Assembly: GCF_964204645.1 (NCBI RefSeq)
Contig: NC_134027.1
Location: 9,226,485 to 9,290,484 of the forward strand
Direction of reading: 5' to 3'
Source of the DNA: Tubulanus polymorphus
Taxonomy: Eukaryota > Nemertea > Palaeonemertea > Tubulaniformes > Tubulanidae
Length of the DNA: 64,000 nt
Positions 49,112 to 61,867 of this stretch are shown here, piece after piece (the first letter of the stretch is position 1; every line of letters begins with the position of its first letter). The notes under the pieces were generated by a model. That model was given only the letters and a program-made list of their open reading frames with translations, searched no databases and was not told the origin of the DNA. A program made the position numbers and the translations under genes.

Positions 49112-50743
49112 CTAATCATATTGTCGAGTCTCGTGATACGAAAGTCTGACCGGTCGTTTCTTCGGAAAGAGCATCTTTTTGAATTTACGCCGGAAGCCGG
49201 CGTTGCACAACGGATATAAAAACGGATTGAGAGTCGAGTTCAGATAGCCGATCCACGTCACAGCGACCACCGTGCCGCTGTCGATGCAGCCGTCGCAGAA
49301 CGCGACTACCATGAAAATGATGAAATACGGCAAGAAGCACAGCGAAAAGGCACCCATTATCACGCCGAGTTGACGAGCGGCTTTGATCTCTTTCGTTAGC
49401 GATACGGTAGTTCGCCGGCGTTTGAACTTAGCCCCGAACATCCGCGCCGAGGCGGCTTTATTGCGTGCCGACGAATGGTCCCTGGTACTATTAACAACGT
49501 GATTACTTTTCGACGACGATTTCTTCGTTTTGGCGCTTACGGCAATCAAAGCGGTGCGACTAGGCGAATGAGCATTATTCGAAGAGTTAGCCGCTTTTGA
49601 ACTATTCGTCTTTGAGTTGGACAGTATCGATTTAAGCCGTCTTTTACGGTCCATTAGGAAATGAGTATTTTTCGTCGATGTTTGCAAGTCGTTTTTAATA
49701 CTCTTGTGAATTTGATCTACGACGGCTGATTTCTGAAAATGACAACTGGCGGCGGAATGTTCTTTCGGGGACACGCTGATGTTGGATTGTTTGGTGTTCG
49801 TGCTGAACGTCGACTCGGAACTACCGTGCGCCTCCTCCCGTTCGCTCGTTCGGAACGTCGTCAGCTTGTGTTCTTCGTACAGAAACGGCTGAATCTTCTC
49901 GGTGTTCGAATCGATGACCCGCTCGTCGTAGGCGAATTCGACGTCGAGTTTGTATTCCAGCGGAGAGTGGCCGTTGTTCTGTTCGCTTTTGATGCCCTCG
50001 GTGGCCATACGGATCAGATTCGCGTTATTGAATTCGTATTTGCGATGAAACCGACCGATTTCGTCGTCGGACGTTTCGGTTTCGCACTCGGCCGGAGATT
50101 TCGGAAGCGCGAGTCCGACGCTCTCCTCGGGCGAAGGCGGGGTCGGTGGTGTTATCTCGGCGAACGTATCATTGCGGTTATCACTGTCGTCCAGCGTGGA
50201 AATGTGAATGCTCGTGAAGTACGAACCGCCGATGTTCTTGCGACCGAGTTCGAACTCTGAACGTTTTCGAATTTCGTGAAATATATTTCCGTACAAAATG
50301 AACATGATCGTCAGTGGAATGTAGTAGTTAAATAGCGCCGTGATCACCTTAAAAACCGTGTCCGTCGCGTATTCCGTGTCGCACACGTTATCGGGCACCA
50401 TCCTCACGCCACCGGTCGCGAAATGATGCCAGCCTAGTATCGGTATGATCCACAGCATCGATAAAAACCATACGATACCGATCATAATTAGAGCACGTTT
50501 TTTCGTCCGTTTGCGCAGATATTTCAACGGGGACGTAACCGACCAATATCGGTCCAAACTGAGAATAAACAAATTCAGAATCGAAGCCGTGCTAGCCGTG
50601 TAATCCACTCCTATCCATAGGTCACAAACCATCTGTCCAAAATGCCAGTCTTCGGTGAATATATAGATTGCGCTGATCGGCATCACGATTAGACCGACGA
50701 CCAGATCCGCGATAGCAAGGCTGATGATGAACATATTGCTAAC
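49112..50743 (-). CDS. Histamine H1-like biogenic amine GPCR, last large exon (5' part missing)
   Basis: This exon of 543 codons plus stop begins at a splice acceptor (TTATTTCATTACAG before GTTAGCAATATG) and covers TM2 to the C-terminus. The upstream exon with the N-terminus and TM1 was not found in the remaining 13 kb. Counting from the exon start, it shows LAIADL (TM2), Asp47 in GVDYTASTAS (the amine-binding Asp of TM3), DRY at 64-66, IPILGWHHF at the TM4 end and ITALFNYYIP in TM5. A very long Ser/Lys/Glu-rich third loop follows, then KAARQLGVIMGAF, CFLPYFIIFMVVAFC in TM6, and GYLNSTLNPFLYPLCN in TM7 with a short basic tail. The TM4, TM5 and TM7 signatures fit H1 better than muscarinic or other amine receptors. 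The normal TM6 CWxP is CFLP here. An AATAAA follows the stop by about 45 bases. Confidence 0.88.
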   Translation of the reverse strand, partial: VSNMFIISLAIADLVVGLIVMPISAIYIFTEDWHFGQMVCDLWIGVDYTASTASILNLFILSLDRYWSVTSPLKYLRKRTKKRALIMIGIVWFLSMLWIIPILGWHHFATGGVRMVPDNVCDTEYATDTVFKVITALFNYYIPLTIMFILYGNIFHEIRKRSEFELGRKNIGGSYFTSIHISTLDDSDNRNDTFAEITPPTPPSPEESVGLALPKSPAECETETSDDEIGRFHRKYEFNNANLIRMATEGIKSEQNNGHSPLEYKLDVEFAYDERVIDSNTEKIQPFLYEEHKLTTFRTSEREEAHGSSESTFSTNTKQSNISVSPKEHSAASCHFQKSAVVDQIHKSIKNDLQTSTKNTHFLMDRKRRLKSILSNSKTNSSKAANSSNNAHSPSRTALIAVSAKTKKSSSKSNHVVNSTRDHSSARNKAASARMFGAKFKRRRTTVSLTKEIKAARQLGVIMGAFSLCFLPYFIIFMVVAFCDGCIDSGTVVAVTWIGYLNSTLNPFLYPLCNAGFRRKFKKMLFPKKRPVRLSYHETRQYD

Positions 50744-53700
50744 CTGTAATGAAATAAGAATTTGCAAAATTTAGTCCAATGAAATCATTTAAGATATAAA
50801 CGAATCGGCACAATACATTAAGAATGATAATTATATCACAACATCATTCCCATCTAATGAATTATTAAAAATCAAGGGAATATTAACGGGGTTTTCTGCC
50901 TTTTTCAGGAAAGAAGAAGTGGAATATCTCAAAATAAAAATGAGCCACTTTACTTCCCCTTTTACACACAGGTAGAAAAACTCGTCTGAATTATAAAACT
51001 GTCCTAATTTCCAAATCGAAATCAGGAATAATTAATTTTCGATTTAGAAATGTCATGAACTTGTTCCCTCTTGATTTAATGATACATTCTGGGCTGCTTT
51101 CATAGAAAAGCCTTAACCTTAACCCCGGGGTTAAACTTTTAGCACATTATCAGTTAGACTGACGACTCTTCTATTAGTCGCTTCAATTTAATCGTTATGC
51201 AAAATTCGAAATCATCTCCAACTAAACACAAAAATAGAAAAATCGATTTTCATTAGGGGTACATACATGTAGTTTTAGTTTCAAAGGTCGGGAAATCACA
51301 AAAAGAGTTTATTTAGCCACTAGAATTTTTTTTCAGAAACGCCCTTAAACAGCCTGAAACCTTAATTCATACAGAAAAGAATATAGTATTCGGGTCGAAA
51401 GTTCATTGAGCTTTAAACGACGTATAAATACGTATGAACATATCATTTCGAGTTGAGTTGTGCGAATATTTGTCTAATAATAGTTACTTATCATGCAATT
51501 CAATATCATCATGGCTTAAACACCTTCTTGAAAGTTTAACTAGCATATAAAAAGTAGATATAGATACAAGTAGAATACAGCAGAATTAGGCGTTAAAGAA
51601 TAAGCAACAGTAAAAAGGTGAGTTTTTAATTAAGATTTAAAACTATCTAAAGAAGTGCTAAAACGTAAATGAGTAGGTAACCTAGAGAAGTATTGAATAT
51701 AATGCTTCAATCCCTATTCCCAAGTTGCTGATGTCATAAGGAGATTATAGAGACGACCAGCTCCTTATAAGATAGAGTGTTAAGTGAAAGTACTTTCTAA
51801 ACGCGAAAGACGATTTTTTATTCGGGAGGCTCTTGGAAAAACCGAATTACCCGTAATATGGTTTGACGTAGTCTTTCCCCGTCGAATGACTTTTTGATGG
51901 ATTTTACCTGCAGGGCAAACAAACGGTCGTCACAATAAAACTCGGGCTATCAATTTCCAATATTGTACAAAGGCAGGTTGATGATAAATAACGACTGGAA
52001 AGATAACGGAAAGCGCAAGCACACAACGTATTAGTCACCAAACACGAGCGATATCCACAACTTTCCCTTAGTAAATGTGTATTTTCAAGACAATCTTTTG
52101 TGATATTTCACACGTTTGGTTTCTTTTCAACACTAAGTTTTGAAATAAAACGCCTTTATGCCACCCTCCTCTCCAGAAAAGTATTAGTCCGTTCAAAATA
52201 TGCCGACGACCGTGTCTCACCATAAAAAATCTTAGTGATCGTATTTCTAAGGTTTAAATTGCATATATTGTATTTGCGAAGAAAGGTTGTCTTCAGTCGC
52301 AGTTAATTGAATCATATTTTCACATGGGATATTGCGTAGCCCGATGTTGAAAAACTGAAGGTCACTTGTGGGTAACCGACACACGTGAGCATTTTGACAC
52401 TATTGTTCAGTTTGACATTTAGATCTATTTAGTGAAAAATCGTTAGTTGTAAACGATACCCGAATAACAAAGGACAATGTCATATTTTCTCATGACTTTG
52501 GCCAAGGAGCCCGAATCAGAAAATATGGATGTATAATCCATCGGTACTGATACTCGACAATTCTTTCGGAAGCCTCAAAACCAGGTTTTATCCAATCAGC
52601 TGATCCACTCGTTCTTGATGCCCCCACTTGACATTTCCCATATGCGACTGGCCGTCTCACTAACAAACGCAATCAAGCGTTCCGTCTTGGCTGCGTACAG
52701 TTCACAGTTACGAACGATACCTTTAGCCTTGGAATGTCGCTTTCACCGATTATCTGGATAGATAATGTAATCCTGGTTCATTGAAATGATTTAATATGCC
52801 TTAAGTCCAATCGTTTATGAAATTCCGCTTGGCCAACACTAAACTGAGGATATCTAGTTATCATTACCTAGTTTAGGTGAAATTGCCAAACATGGTCAAA
52901 ATCCAAATATCAACAACAACCCGGGTGATGAATTTGTATGAATGAGGGAGCTCTGAAAAGTTTTGGAGAGCGAGATAAAAGCTCCGTGACAGTAATGACG
53001 AGCTCTCTGGTGGTGGAGAACATATATGTAAGCCGCAGTGGAAGGATGAATAAGGAATGCTGATTGCCGCATGATATACTAAATTTATACTAATATATAA
53101 TGATTTCTCGTGAAGATCTTCAATTCTCTTCAAACATTCAAAGATTCTCGTCAAATAAATTATTGACCAGGGGAGGGCAACGTGGCAGATAAGAACAGAC
53201 TTATATCAGACAGACCATTCCCATTACCGATCGAAGTGGAAAAACCGCTCATAAGACTTTAAGACCCATTTCGCCATGTTTTGAACTCAGGGGATCGGCA
53301 ATACTGATAGAGCTGAAATGAGGCCGTCTGATACCCGTTGGTGATATTAACTTCGGTGTATCGTAATGGAAGTGAAGTGAAGTAATTCTGAGACATTTGT
53401 CTGGTAAACAGTGCGTTCAACGAATATAGACGACGCCATTTTGAAAATCGAAAATCTTCCAGGTGGGCATCCAACTCCGCAATACACTATCTGGCCGGCA
53501 TCGTGCCCTGGCTGAATCACGATGCAGACGTTCCATTCTCTTCGAGGAAGGATCGAGAAAATTCTTCTTAGAGCACCATCAGCGATCCCCCTACATGCTG
53601 CAGGACTCGGTTCATTTACCGCTGCGATGTAACAGCTTCAGATAGCTATCTTCATAATGACGACGCCATCAATCAGTGTTGATAAATAATGGGTCATGTA

Positions 53701-55534
53701 GGCACACTATGTTATTTTGAATATGAAAGAGACAAACGACACTGATGATCACGGTATGTTCACATATCCGATCTTGTTGACAAGAACTATCTTTGCGCGC
53801 ACGGAATATTAGTCGCATCGACAAGTAGAAGATGTTGACGTGTCGACGCCTTCTTACGTACATTTATAAGACCTGTCAGTGGTTTGTTTATATTCGGCAA
53901 CTTTAGCCGATGGACAGAGGAAAAATTATCATGGCAAAATTAAGAAAATGCTATTCAATTTTCCAGAAAATAATATGGTCGTAAATGACAATGGTAGAAT
54001 ATCTGGCGAAGTTACAGAATGCTGTCCACGGCCAATTCATCTGAACAGTGATAGTTTCTTAACACTTAAAATCCGTCCATTGGTCATTAGTAAAAATACC
54101 GGTAGCTTTGTTAAGTTAAGGTTATATGAATTAACGACACAGGGGCGCCACGGGTTCGGGGTCCCCCAAAATATCAATGTCCAACAAGAGGGTGAGATTG
54201 CTGTGCGCTTTATTCTGGAAACAGCGTTGATGCCGTTTTTAGAATAACTGCACTGAAGGAACTTCGATAATAAAAGAGTCAACGTGAACTATGCAGACAA
54301 ATCAAATCATTGTGTAATTCGGTTGGCGCGGTGGTGGAATATGAACGGATTAGGTAGCCGCGATAAGACATGCATCAAAAAATTAGCTGCTATCTAAAAG
54401 GTAGTTATGTGCGATGAGGCGTGATGTCCACTGGTGATCTCGTGAACGCTTGCTGCACATCACAATTCCGTAGATGAGCCGCAACCAGTGACCGAAAAAA
54501 TATACGGCGAAAAAAAATTATGGGAGTCGTATCCCTGAACTAGGACGCTGCTTTGAATCAAGAAGATACATCAGATACGTTTGATAACTGCGCCCAGAAT
54601 AAGAGGTTTTTTGCAACAAAAAATGAAGCGATACTACATTTTCATGCTAAATGGCCAAGCGTCCCAGCTGCTTGACACTTATTAGAAATCATGAAATATA
54701 AGAAATATCAAAAACGGCTGTTTTTGACTTAGAGAACTGTTATTACATAAGCATGTATTTTCGTCAATATTCTTGATAACAATTCATAATTGCATTATAA
54801 ACTAAATTAAATTAGGTAAAAACGCCCAGGCCGTTTTGGTTATGAACATGAAGATGGCGTATCGAGCTTATTAAACTACGCTAAAATCATCACAATATTC
54901 CGAGGATAAGCTGCAACCCGTGACCGCAATGGCGAAAAGTTTATGGTAGTTGTATCCCTGAACTAATACGTTGATTTGACTCAAGAAGACACATCAGATA
55001 CGTTTGATAAATGCGCCTGGAATAAGAGGTTTTTCCTTATCTGCCGTATCAGTTCAATAATCCTCAGTTGCATGCGTGCGCTAATGAAGCAAATTTTCCC
55101 TCGAATTACACGTAGTTCCACAAACATTCCTGCGTTTACTGGTCCGTATCAGAGAGCAATTCGGACTGCGCAATACTCCGTTTCACTTGACAAGCGAGAC
55201 TTGTTTTTAAATCGCCCACGCCTATACGACACTCAAAGAAAATACGTACCAATCTTCTGTATTTACCTAAATCAGACATCTGAAATCCTTTTTGTAGAAA
55301 ACAACTTTAAAAGCCAGGGATGGTCCTCGGGTTCGATATAAACAAAAGTTGAAGAATCATGTCAAAGAAAGGAAACAAATTCTATTTTGCGTGTTCAAAA
55401 TAAAAAGGAAATTTATCATTTCGGTATTGATCTGTGTGCGTTTGAAGTCTTGAGCTAACGTCACAAAATACTATATTGTTCATCTGCACCGCATTGGACT
55501 TCCGTTAGCGGATAATGTTTGATACAGTTTGATT
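50744..55534. other. Intron or 5' region of the H1-like receptor; no exon found
   Basis: The receptor's TM1 exon should lie upstream on the minus strand, but no GN-x-L type TM1 segment before a splice donor was recognised. Holds the 54459/54888 duplication. A 122-codon plus-strand frame at 53879-54247 shows no family features. Confidence 0.45.
54459..55036 (+). repeat. Direct duplication of about 150 bases, copies 54459-54613 and 54888-55036
   Basis: Shared blocks include GTATCCCTGAACTA, TCAAGAAGA, ACATCAGATACGTTTGATAA and AATAAGAGGTTTTT. The offset is about 429 bases and the spacer is unrelated. Unknown class. Confidence 0.75.
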
Positions 55535-55767
55535 CAGGGTGGCCACTGACCTGGAAAACTCCGGGAATCAGAAAAATCTAGGAAAAAAAAATAGATGAAT
55601 TGGACAAATTTTAACAAAATGTCTTATCGACAACGTGTTTCTTGGCACTACATGATGATTCATAAAAAAGGAATAGATTGCAATATTCTAAACCTAGAAA
55701 TTCCTCGGATTTATTCAGGGAGTTGTGTGTTTTAAAATGGAAAAATCGGGGTAAAGTGGCCACCCTG
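55535..55767. mobile_element. hAT-type MITE with CAGGGTGGCCACT ends
   Basis: Thirteen-base perfect inverted ends CAGGGTGGCCACT, followed by GGAAAAC-type sequence typical of widespread animal hAT MITEs. The flanks TTTGATT and GTGATTAA resemble each other but do not form a clean 8-bp duplication. The element is 233 bases and non-coding. Confidence 0.65.
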
Positions 55768-58700
55768 GTGATTAAATGCCCACTACGAAACGAAATTTAT
55801 CATCGAAAATGAAAACACAATGCTTCGGTCACTGACTACAGTCCCCAGGTCATCATAGATATCATCCCATTCTACTTTAACACTCCCTACACGGAGAGTC
55901 TGGGTGAATGTTTTGAAACCCTATTGCATTTTGGAATTCGATTTTCCGACGAGTTATATCTCATCTAAAAATACTCGAATCTTTTTTCTTAATTCAAAAT
56001 CAGGAAAAAATCTTTTTCTCGTGTCCTCGGGACGTCGGATTTTCTTTTTTACAATTTCCAATACATAATACACCATGTTTGGAACTAAAATTAGCAGTTA
56101 TACAGTTATACATGCTGGGCGGTGTGTAACCATGGAGTTGGCGGACAAAATTAGTATAACACCATGCGGTGGCCTAATACTTATACTGATGAGGCGACTA
56201 TAAAGGCGGCTTTTAATCCATTTTCAAATATACACCGAAGCGTAAAATTCGGCGCCACCTTCCGTAATGCGAAGTGAGAAGAAAAGAACAATTAACCATC
56301 GGCACGCCTTGTGAAATCCAATAAGCCGATGTAATTCGCCTATAAATCACTCAGTGTCTGAAAGTTCGCTGTATAGATCTTCGTGAACGGATTCTTCCGA
56401 TGGATTCGCTCCCCGAATACTTCGGCTATATACCAGATTTTAATTACTGCTTACGGTTACGAAGCAATTAAACCATTTGAAGTACCTTTCGATACGTGTA
56501 ATAAACACGTTTGGAAAGGATCAACACTGACAAAAGGGTATATCAACAACATTAATAAGATTAATATGTTTTAATATGTTTTCATGCAGGGTGTAAATCT
56601 ACTGGTAATTCTCAGGAAAATCAATGAATTTAGATCGAACTTTGCCTTGACATTGCCAACGTAGCTGCGGGCGTATGAGATGAGGTGAAACCGTGTGATT
56701 TATAGTCAGGCTTAGAGGTTGGCCACGTTAACTAATACGGTTAACTATGGACCGCAATTTCATAAAAGACAATGTATGGTACATTTATGTCATAAAAAGG
56801 TGATATCTATCAACGGATAAACATTTTTTCACCGGCATATGTTGGTTTTCCTTTTCCGTGTTTCTTAGAAAGTAACTCAACAAAACCAATTACTAACATC
56901 AGAAATTAACAAGGCAATCGTCTTACGCATCGCTCACATCATCAGCTCCCCACCGTGTCTACTCTTTACACGTTGAGCGCTTATGATCATATAGGCGATA
57001 TAGAAGTAAATGAAATTAGAAGGCAAATCTTTATCAAATATATCACCGCCTGACTAGTAATATGCGGCACTGTGTACGTTGGCCCCGAAATCGACAAAAT
57101 AATGATCATTAGATTCAATCATTCGATACAATTTGGCTTATTCATACGAGCGGCAATGAGTAATGGCCAAAATACACAACAACGTGATGTGTTAGATTAA
57201 AACGAATAGCTGCAAAATAGGCCTATAAACTAAGACAATGTCGTCGTTACGTTATTAATATCTCGACTGTTCTGTTCGATGAATAAATATTCAATGATCT
57301 CTTTTTGTACGGTCCTCGCTAGCTTGTTCGGGACCGTGCCGAGCTTTTTTGAGAGGCAGTTCTATTTCAAGATTCAAGAAAGAGGGTACTTTTCGCCGTG
57401 AAAGGGTGGACTTTCCTGGATAGATCTTGAATATAAAGTGCCCGGGTACCCGGATAAACCATTTCAGAATGGATAACCTTTCATCTCCAGTTGACTTTTT
57501 TTCGGGTGCTCTTTTGATCTAATGATATGTCCTATTTTGGGGATGCACGCTTCCCTGAATTAGACCCTAGATCCGCCCATGTAAGTTAGGGCGTAAACAA
57601 TAATTATGCCATATAACGCAACATTAGTTACTACTTAGTTCTATTTGGTGAGATTATTTATTCTAAAGTCGGGCGAGCTGTGGACGGCAAAACCGGTAAC
57701 TATCAGGCAGCGCATTCAACGATTTATTTCGCGTCGGTCTTAAAACAATACATCACTGTCATCGAGTCGTTATGATCGGTCTGTGGAGCATCAGCATATT
57801 TATGCCGTTACCCGCGGGAGACGACCAAATCCCAGGCGAAAGGTGCAATATGATGACATTTTGATGAACCGCCGATGCAAGAATCTAGAAAAAGATGCAA
57901 TTCCCATTCTGGGGCCAGTTGCTCAAAAGGTCCAGCGGATAGATACCATAGTAATACAATGAACTTGTAATTGGGTACCCACAGTGCTACTGAGGCGATT
58001 GAAGATTCCACGTATGGCAGGCGAGTATCCGCAAGGTTCGCTAGCAGTAGTTGGTCGTTCGCGTTCGATTTCCTCTGCATTTCAATTAAAAATTTTCTCT
58101 TGAATGAATCAGTTATTTAGGGGAAACTAAGCCGATCTCCGAGTAGAAGGATGAAAGTATTGTATATTCGGTGTGCTGTGAGAATGGATTCGGTAGTCTA
58201 AAATCCAGTTCAAATGAACTCATTTTGACAACGGACGAGCAACTGTTGAGCAATCAATTTCACGCCATCTGCGAGTTTCCCATTGTCACCATATACTATG
58301 TCAAATCTGATTTCAACCACCTTCTGAGCAAAAGGCCCGAGGACATCAGAACTGAAACCATTTACTACTGAGAGTAAGTCGTCAGATTTCTTAGGCGGCT
58401 TTTTAATGATTTGCTACCTGTTACCCGCACATATTTTCACGTTTTCGATTGATCTCATTAGTTTTGTCTAGACGATCGTGAAACAGTGCTAATTAGGTGT
58501 CTCACGCCGCGTCCCCACGACGCCGAGAAATCGAATCACCATGGCGTCACGCTGTGCATTATAAAGCAATTTGAAGGTTTTCTTCGACAGTATTAGAATG
58601 TCTTATCGTGAACGTCCGAGCAAATCTCCACTCAATTCGACGTAAACAGATTGAATAATTAAAACAAAATTAAATCAATTTCTCTCCTACGTATTTCGTA

Positions 58701-61252
58701 TTTCCCCCAATACATCCATTATCTATTTGGAAACGCTACTGACAATTAAGCCATATCAAATGAAATTTTACCGAAACGTCGGACGAAAAAACGTTCAATA
58801 AGAACGCCGAAAAAAATTGCTATCCATCTTCCTGGATTTCAGTTGGTTCTCATTTGAACAGACGTGTAGGGACTCGGTCTCCGCGGATGATGGATTAGTA
58901 AGGTCTTACGTCAAGGCTCCATACGCATCGAAACTCATTTGTCTTCATGCTTCGGGTGACGAGAAGCGAGGCCATTTGATGACATTCAAATCTATTTTAA
59001 GCAGTCTAGATTGGACTCATGCGCTTCTTTGAGCTGTTAGATAAATGTACACATACTAGAAGCAGCGTCCAGTCCAATACGTTTAACAGGCCCGAGTTTG
59101 GCATTATAGTGCAATGTGTAGAGTTCCTATTTCAGCGAATCGGGGAATTTAGAAATGTATTAATGCGCAAGCTGAAATAATGAAAGCGAAGTAATATGGA
59201 AATAAAAGAAGTTCCATGAAAATGGATCCTCGAGGTTTCGTATTCTTCAGCTGATGACAAGCGATACCCTACATACCGGGGTGATGTCTGTACAGACAGT
59301 TGACAGAAACAGCAATACACGCCAGTAAGGCGATGACTGTAGGATTGTTGACAGTAGACACCCTAAACACCAGTTTGGTGATGACTGTACATGACGGTTG
59401 AAAGCAGACATCCTACACTAGTTAGAGGATATTGCACGGGACGGTTGACAGGTGACATCCTACACCCCAGTTCCGTGATGACTATACGAGTCGGTTGACA
59501 GTAGACACCCTCAAAATCCATGCTTCAATCGGCTATCTGTACTGACAGATAAAGATAATCAACGCTTATTCAAGCATGAACATGCCTGAAGTTGAAAACA
59601 GTAAAATAATCACACGGAGGAAAAATGCTCCGGTGAGTGGATTTCGAATCTTATATCTGAAGTGCGTTTGACATTTCGAAATATTAAGTTAACGTTATCT
59701 TCCAATCAATCTTCCAACGATTATCTACATACTTGATTGATTTATGAGAAACAATGGAAATTATGAATAAAAATGGCAATAAAAGGCAGATGAAATAATT
59801 GCCATACGTCATTTATTGTTGACAGGTTGCCACCTCTGCTCATCGTTTACCTCCCTCTAACCGTCGACTGTCAACAGTCTGCTGTAAACACTGACCGAAG
59901 AACGCTGTGTAACTCTATACACGCAGTTAAATGCCGTATATTGGACTAGCGCCACGAATTCATTAACATTTAGATTGAAAGATTGGATCCTTCTCCAAAT
60001 GAGAAAAAAACCTTGAAAATTCGATTTGTAACTAATAACTAGTTTTTAAGATATACCTGTCCAATAATTCATCTCCGCGTGGCTACAGGTAATCATTTCA
60101 TCATCCAAATGAAATGCGATCCATCTAAAAACCGTCAATGTGAATGAATGGTGCTATTTGATATATGATCGACGCGTCCGCCGACAAATGCATGGCACGT
60201 TGTACGTTGTATGTGCATGATACGACATTCGATTAAAGTTTCGAATGATCGATGCATTTTACCTGTGCATCGATTTTTTTAAGTCGAAGACGCTATAAAT
60301 GTAAAGGAAATCTCGCCGGAAATTTGTATTGAGCGTTAGCTGCGGCCAGGTAATAAGACTTTCTATATATCGTCCGCCTTAAAAATCAGCACAAGTGATA
60401 AGTAATAAGTAACTATGATATTGACATTCATCGCGTATATCCTACAATGCATCTTTTCGACAAGATTGAACTCTTATTTGTTAGCCGCTGTCGTCTGTGT
60501 CCAAGACAAGAACATATTATATAGCCTACGCCATGAATGCTAGCAATTGCGAAAACAATGAATAGGCGTATCTATGTCTGACGAAGACCACCTTCATCCC
60601 CAGGGTCTCATAAAATAAATCAACGCGCTTTTCTTCCATTGATATAATGACAACACGAGAAACAGAACCGACAGACGAATTTACATACATTTACATGATG
60701 GGTTTGTTTAAGTCATACCAGAAAACGATAACTCCCAAGTCCCCGGAGCCCTCTTTTTAGTGCTTTTTGTATTATCAACACACAAAGGTTGTTCCATTCT
60801 TTTGACAAATACTTATTCCGCTGACGTTGTCTTAGAATTCCATTTCAGCAAATCGAATTTGCTACTGATAAAGTTGACCTACATTTCAAATTGAGTGAGT
60901 TTCATCGATCTTATACGCTGTTAATCGGATGAAGCGATGGTAAGGGGGCTTTCTTCGTTCATTTTCATTTATGCATAACACACTTCGCCCTTGATGAGGC
61001 GCCATGCAGAACATGTCTATCGATCTATCGATACTTGATCAATCGAACAAAAAGAGGCGAGAAGGCTTATATCCCACACAACCTCCTTGCGCTGGATTTC
61101 TTGAAAATTGTGTAGTTCAATTACGTTCAGTATTTTACCAATCGCGTATTAGACTACGTAATCGCGTAGTATGCGGAAGAAAATTCACCAGGGGCATTCT
61201 TTGGGGAATGACTGATGGTATATATGTTGCGTAAAATCCCACGTGTTTAAGA
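55768..61252. other. No gene recognised; minisatellite
   Basis: Short frames only, and the 49-base minisatellite at 59281-59520. Confidence 0.5.
59281..59520 (+). repeat. Minisatellite, five units of 48-49 bases
   Basis: Units start near 59281, 59330, 59378, 59426 and 59475. Each has GTGATGACTGTA, GGTTGACAGTAGACA and CCTACACCCCAGTT variants. Confidence 0.8.
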
Positions 61253-61867
61253 GTGTAAAATCCCATAATTGAATGAATGACTAAAGCTTTTGTAAAGAAA
61301 ATATAGAAGAACATTTCGGGTGGTTTCTACCACCCTTCTTCAATTTTAACCCTGGGATGCGCTGTGGGTCATATATGACCCCACCTAATTAGCCGGTCAT
61401 AAATTTAAGAATTGTTGATAGTGGGGTTTCAGAGTTCTTAGCTGAAATTGAATTATCAATTATTATTAGAAATTAAATCTACCACTTCAACCCAAGGGGT
61501 CATATGACCAATGGCCAGAAGGTAGCTTGTACGTTGTCAATCAACAAATTGGGGCCATATATGGAACACTGGGCATTAAAGGATGCACTTTTTCAGTTTC
61601 TCTGAAAATATTTAGGTACTTTAAACTAATGATGAAGCAGCTTGGGGTTCATATTTGAACCATCCCAAAAAACATGTTAATGTGAAAGTACATCCAAAAC
61701 TGATATTGATTTGTCATAAGGGACCCAAGATGAACTGAAAAAAAATTAATGTGCAGTTTGCCCTACTGTCAGAAGTATGTTTTGGCGGTTATAGAAACCA
61801 CCCGCAATATTTCTATGTTTTGAATATATGTTTTAGTCATTCATTCTATTATTGTGGGATTTTACAC
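61253..61867. mobile_element. Element with long (about 84-base) inverted repeats
   Basis: The left arm 61253-61335 (GTGTAAAATCCCA, GAATGAATGACTAAA, CGGGTGGTTTCTA) is repeated inverted at 61784-61867. The interior contains a separate TTAA-flanked insertion. No complete gene is seen inside. Confidence 0.6.
61350..61575. mobile_element. piggyBac-like MITE nested in the long-TIR element
   Basis: TTAA at 61346-61349 is followed by CCCTGGGATGCGC and GGGTCATATATGACCCC. On the other side, CCATATATGGAACACTGGGCA is followed by TTAA (61576-61579). A CCC-rich end beside a TTAA duplication plus a CATATATG palindrome is the common look of piggyBac-derived MITEs. The two ends are diverged. Confidence 0.4.

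Noticed and set aside
49739-50260. 173-codon plus-strand frame
   Set aside because: It lies wholly antisense to the third-loop region of the H1-like receptor; its openness follows from the codon composition of that exon.
53879-54247. 122-codon plus-strand frame
   Set aside because: No recognisable family, no supporting exon nearby, ordinary composition.
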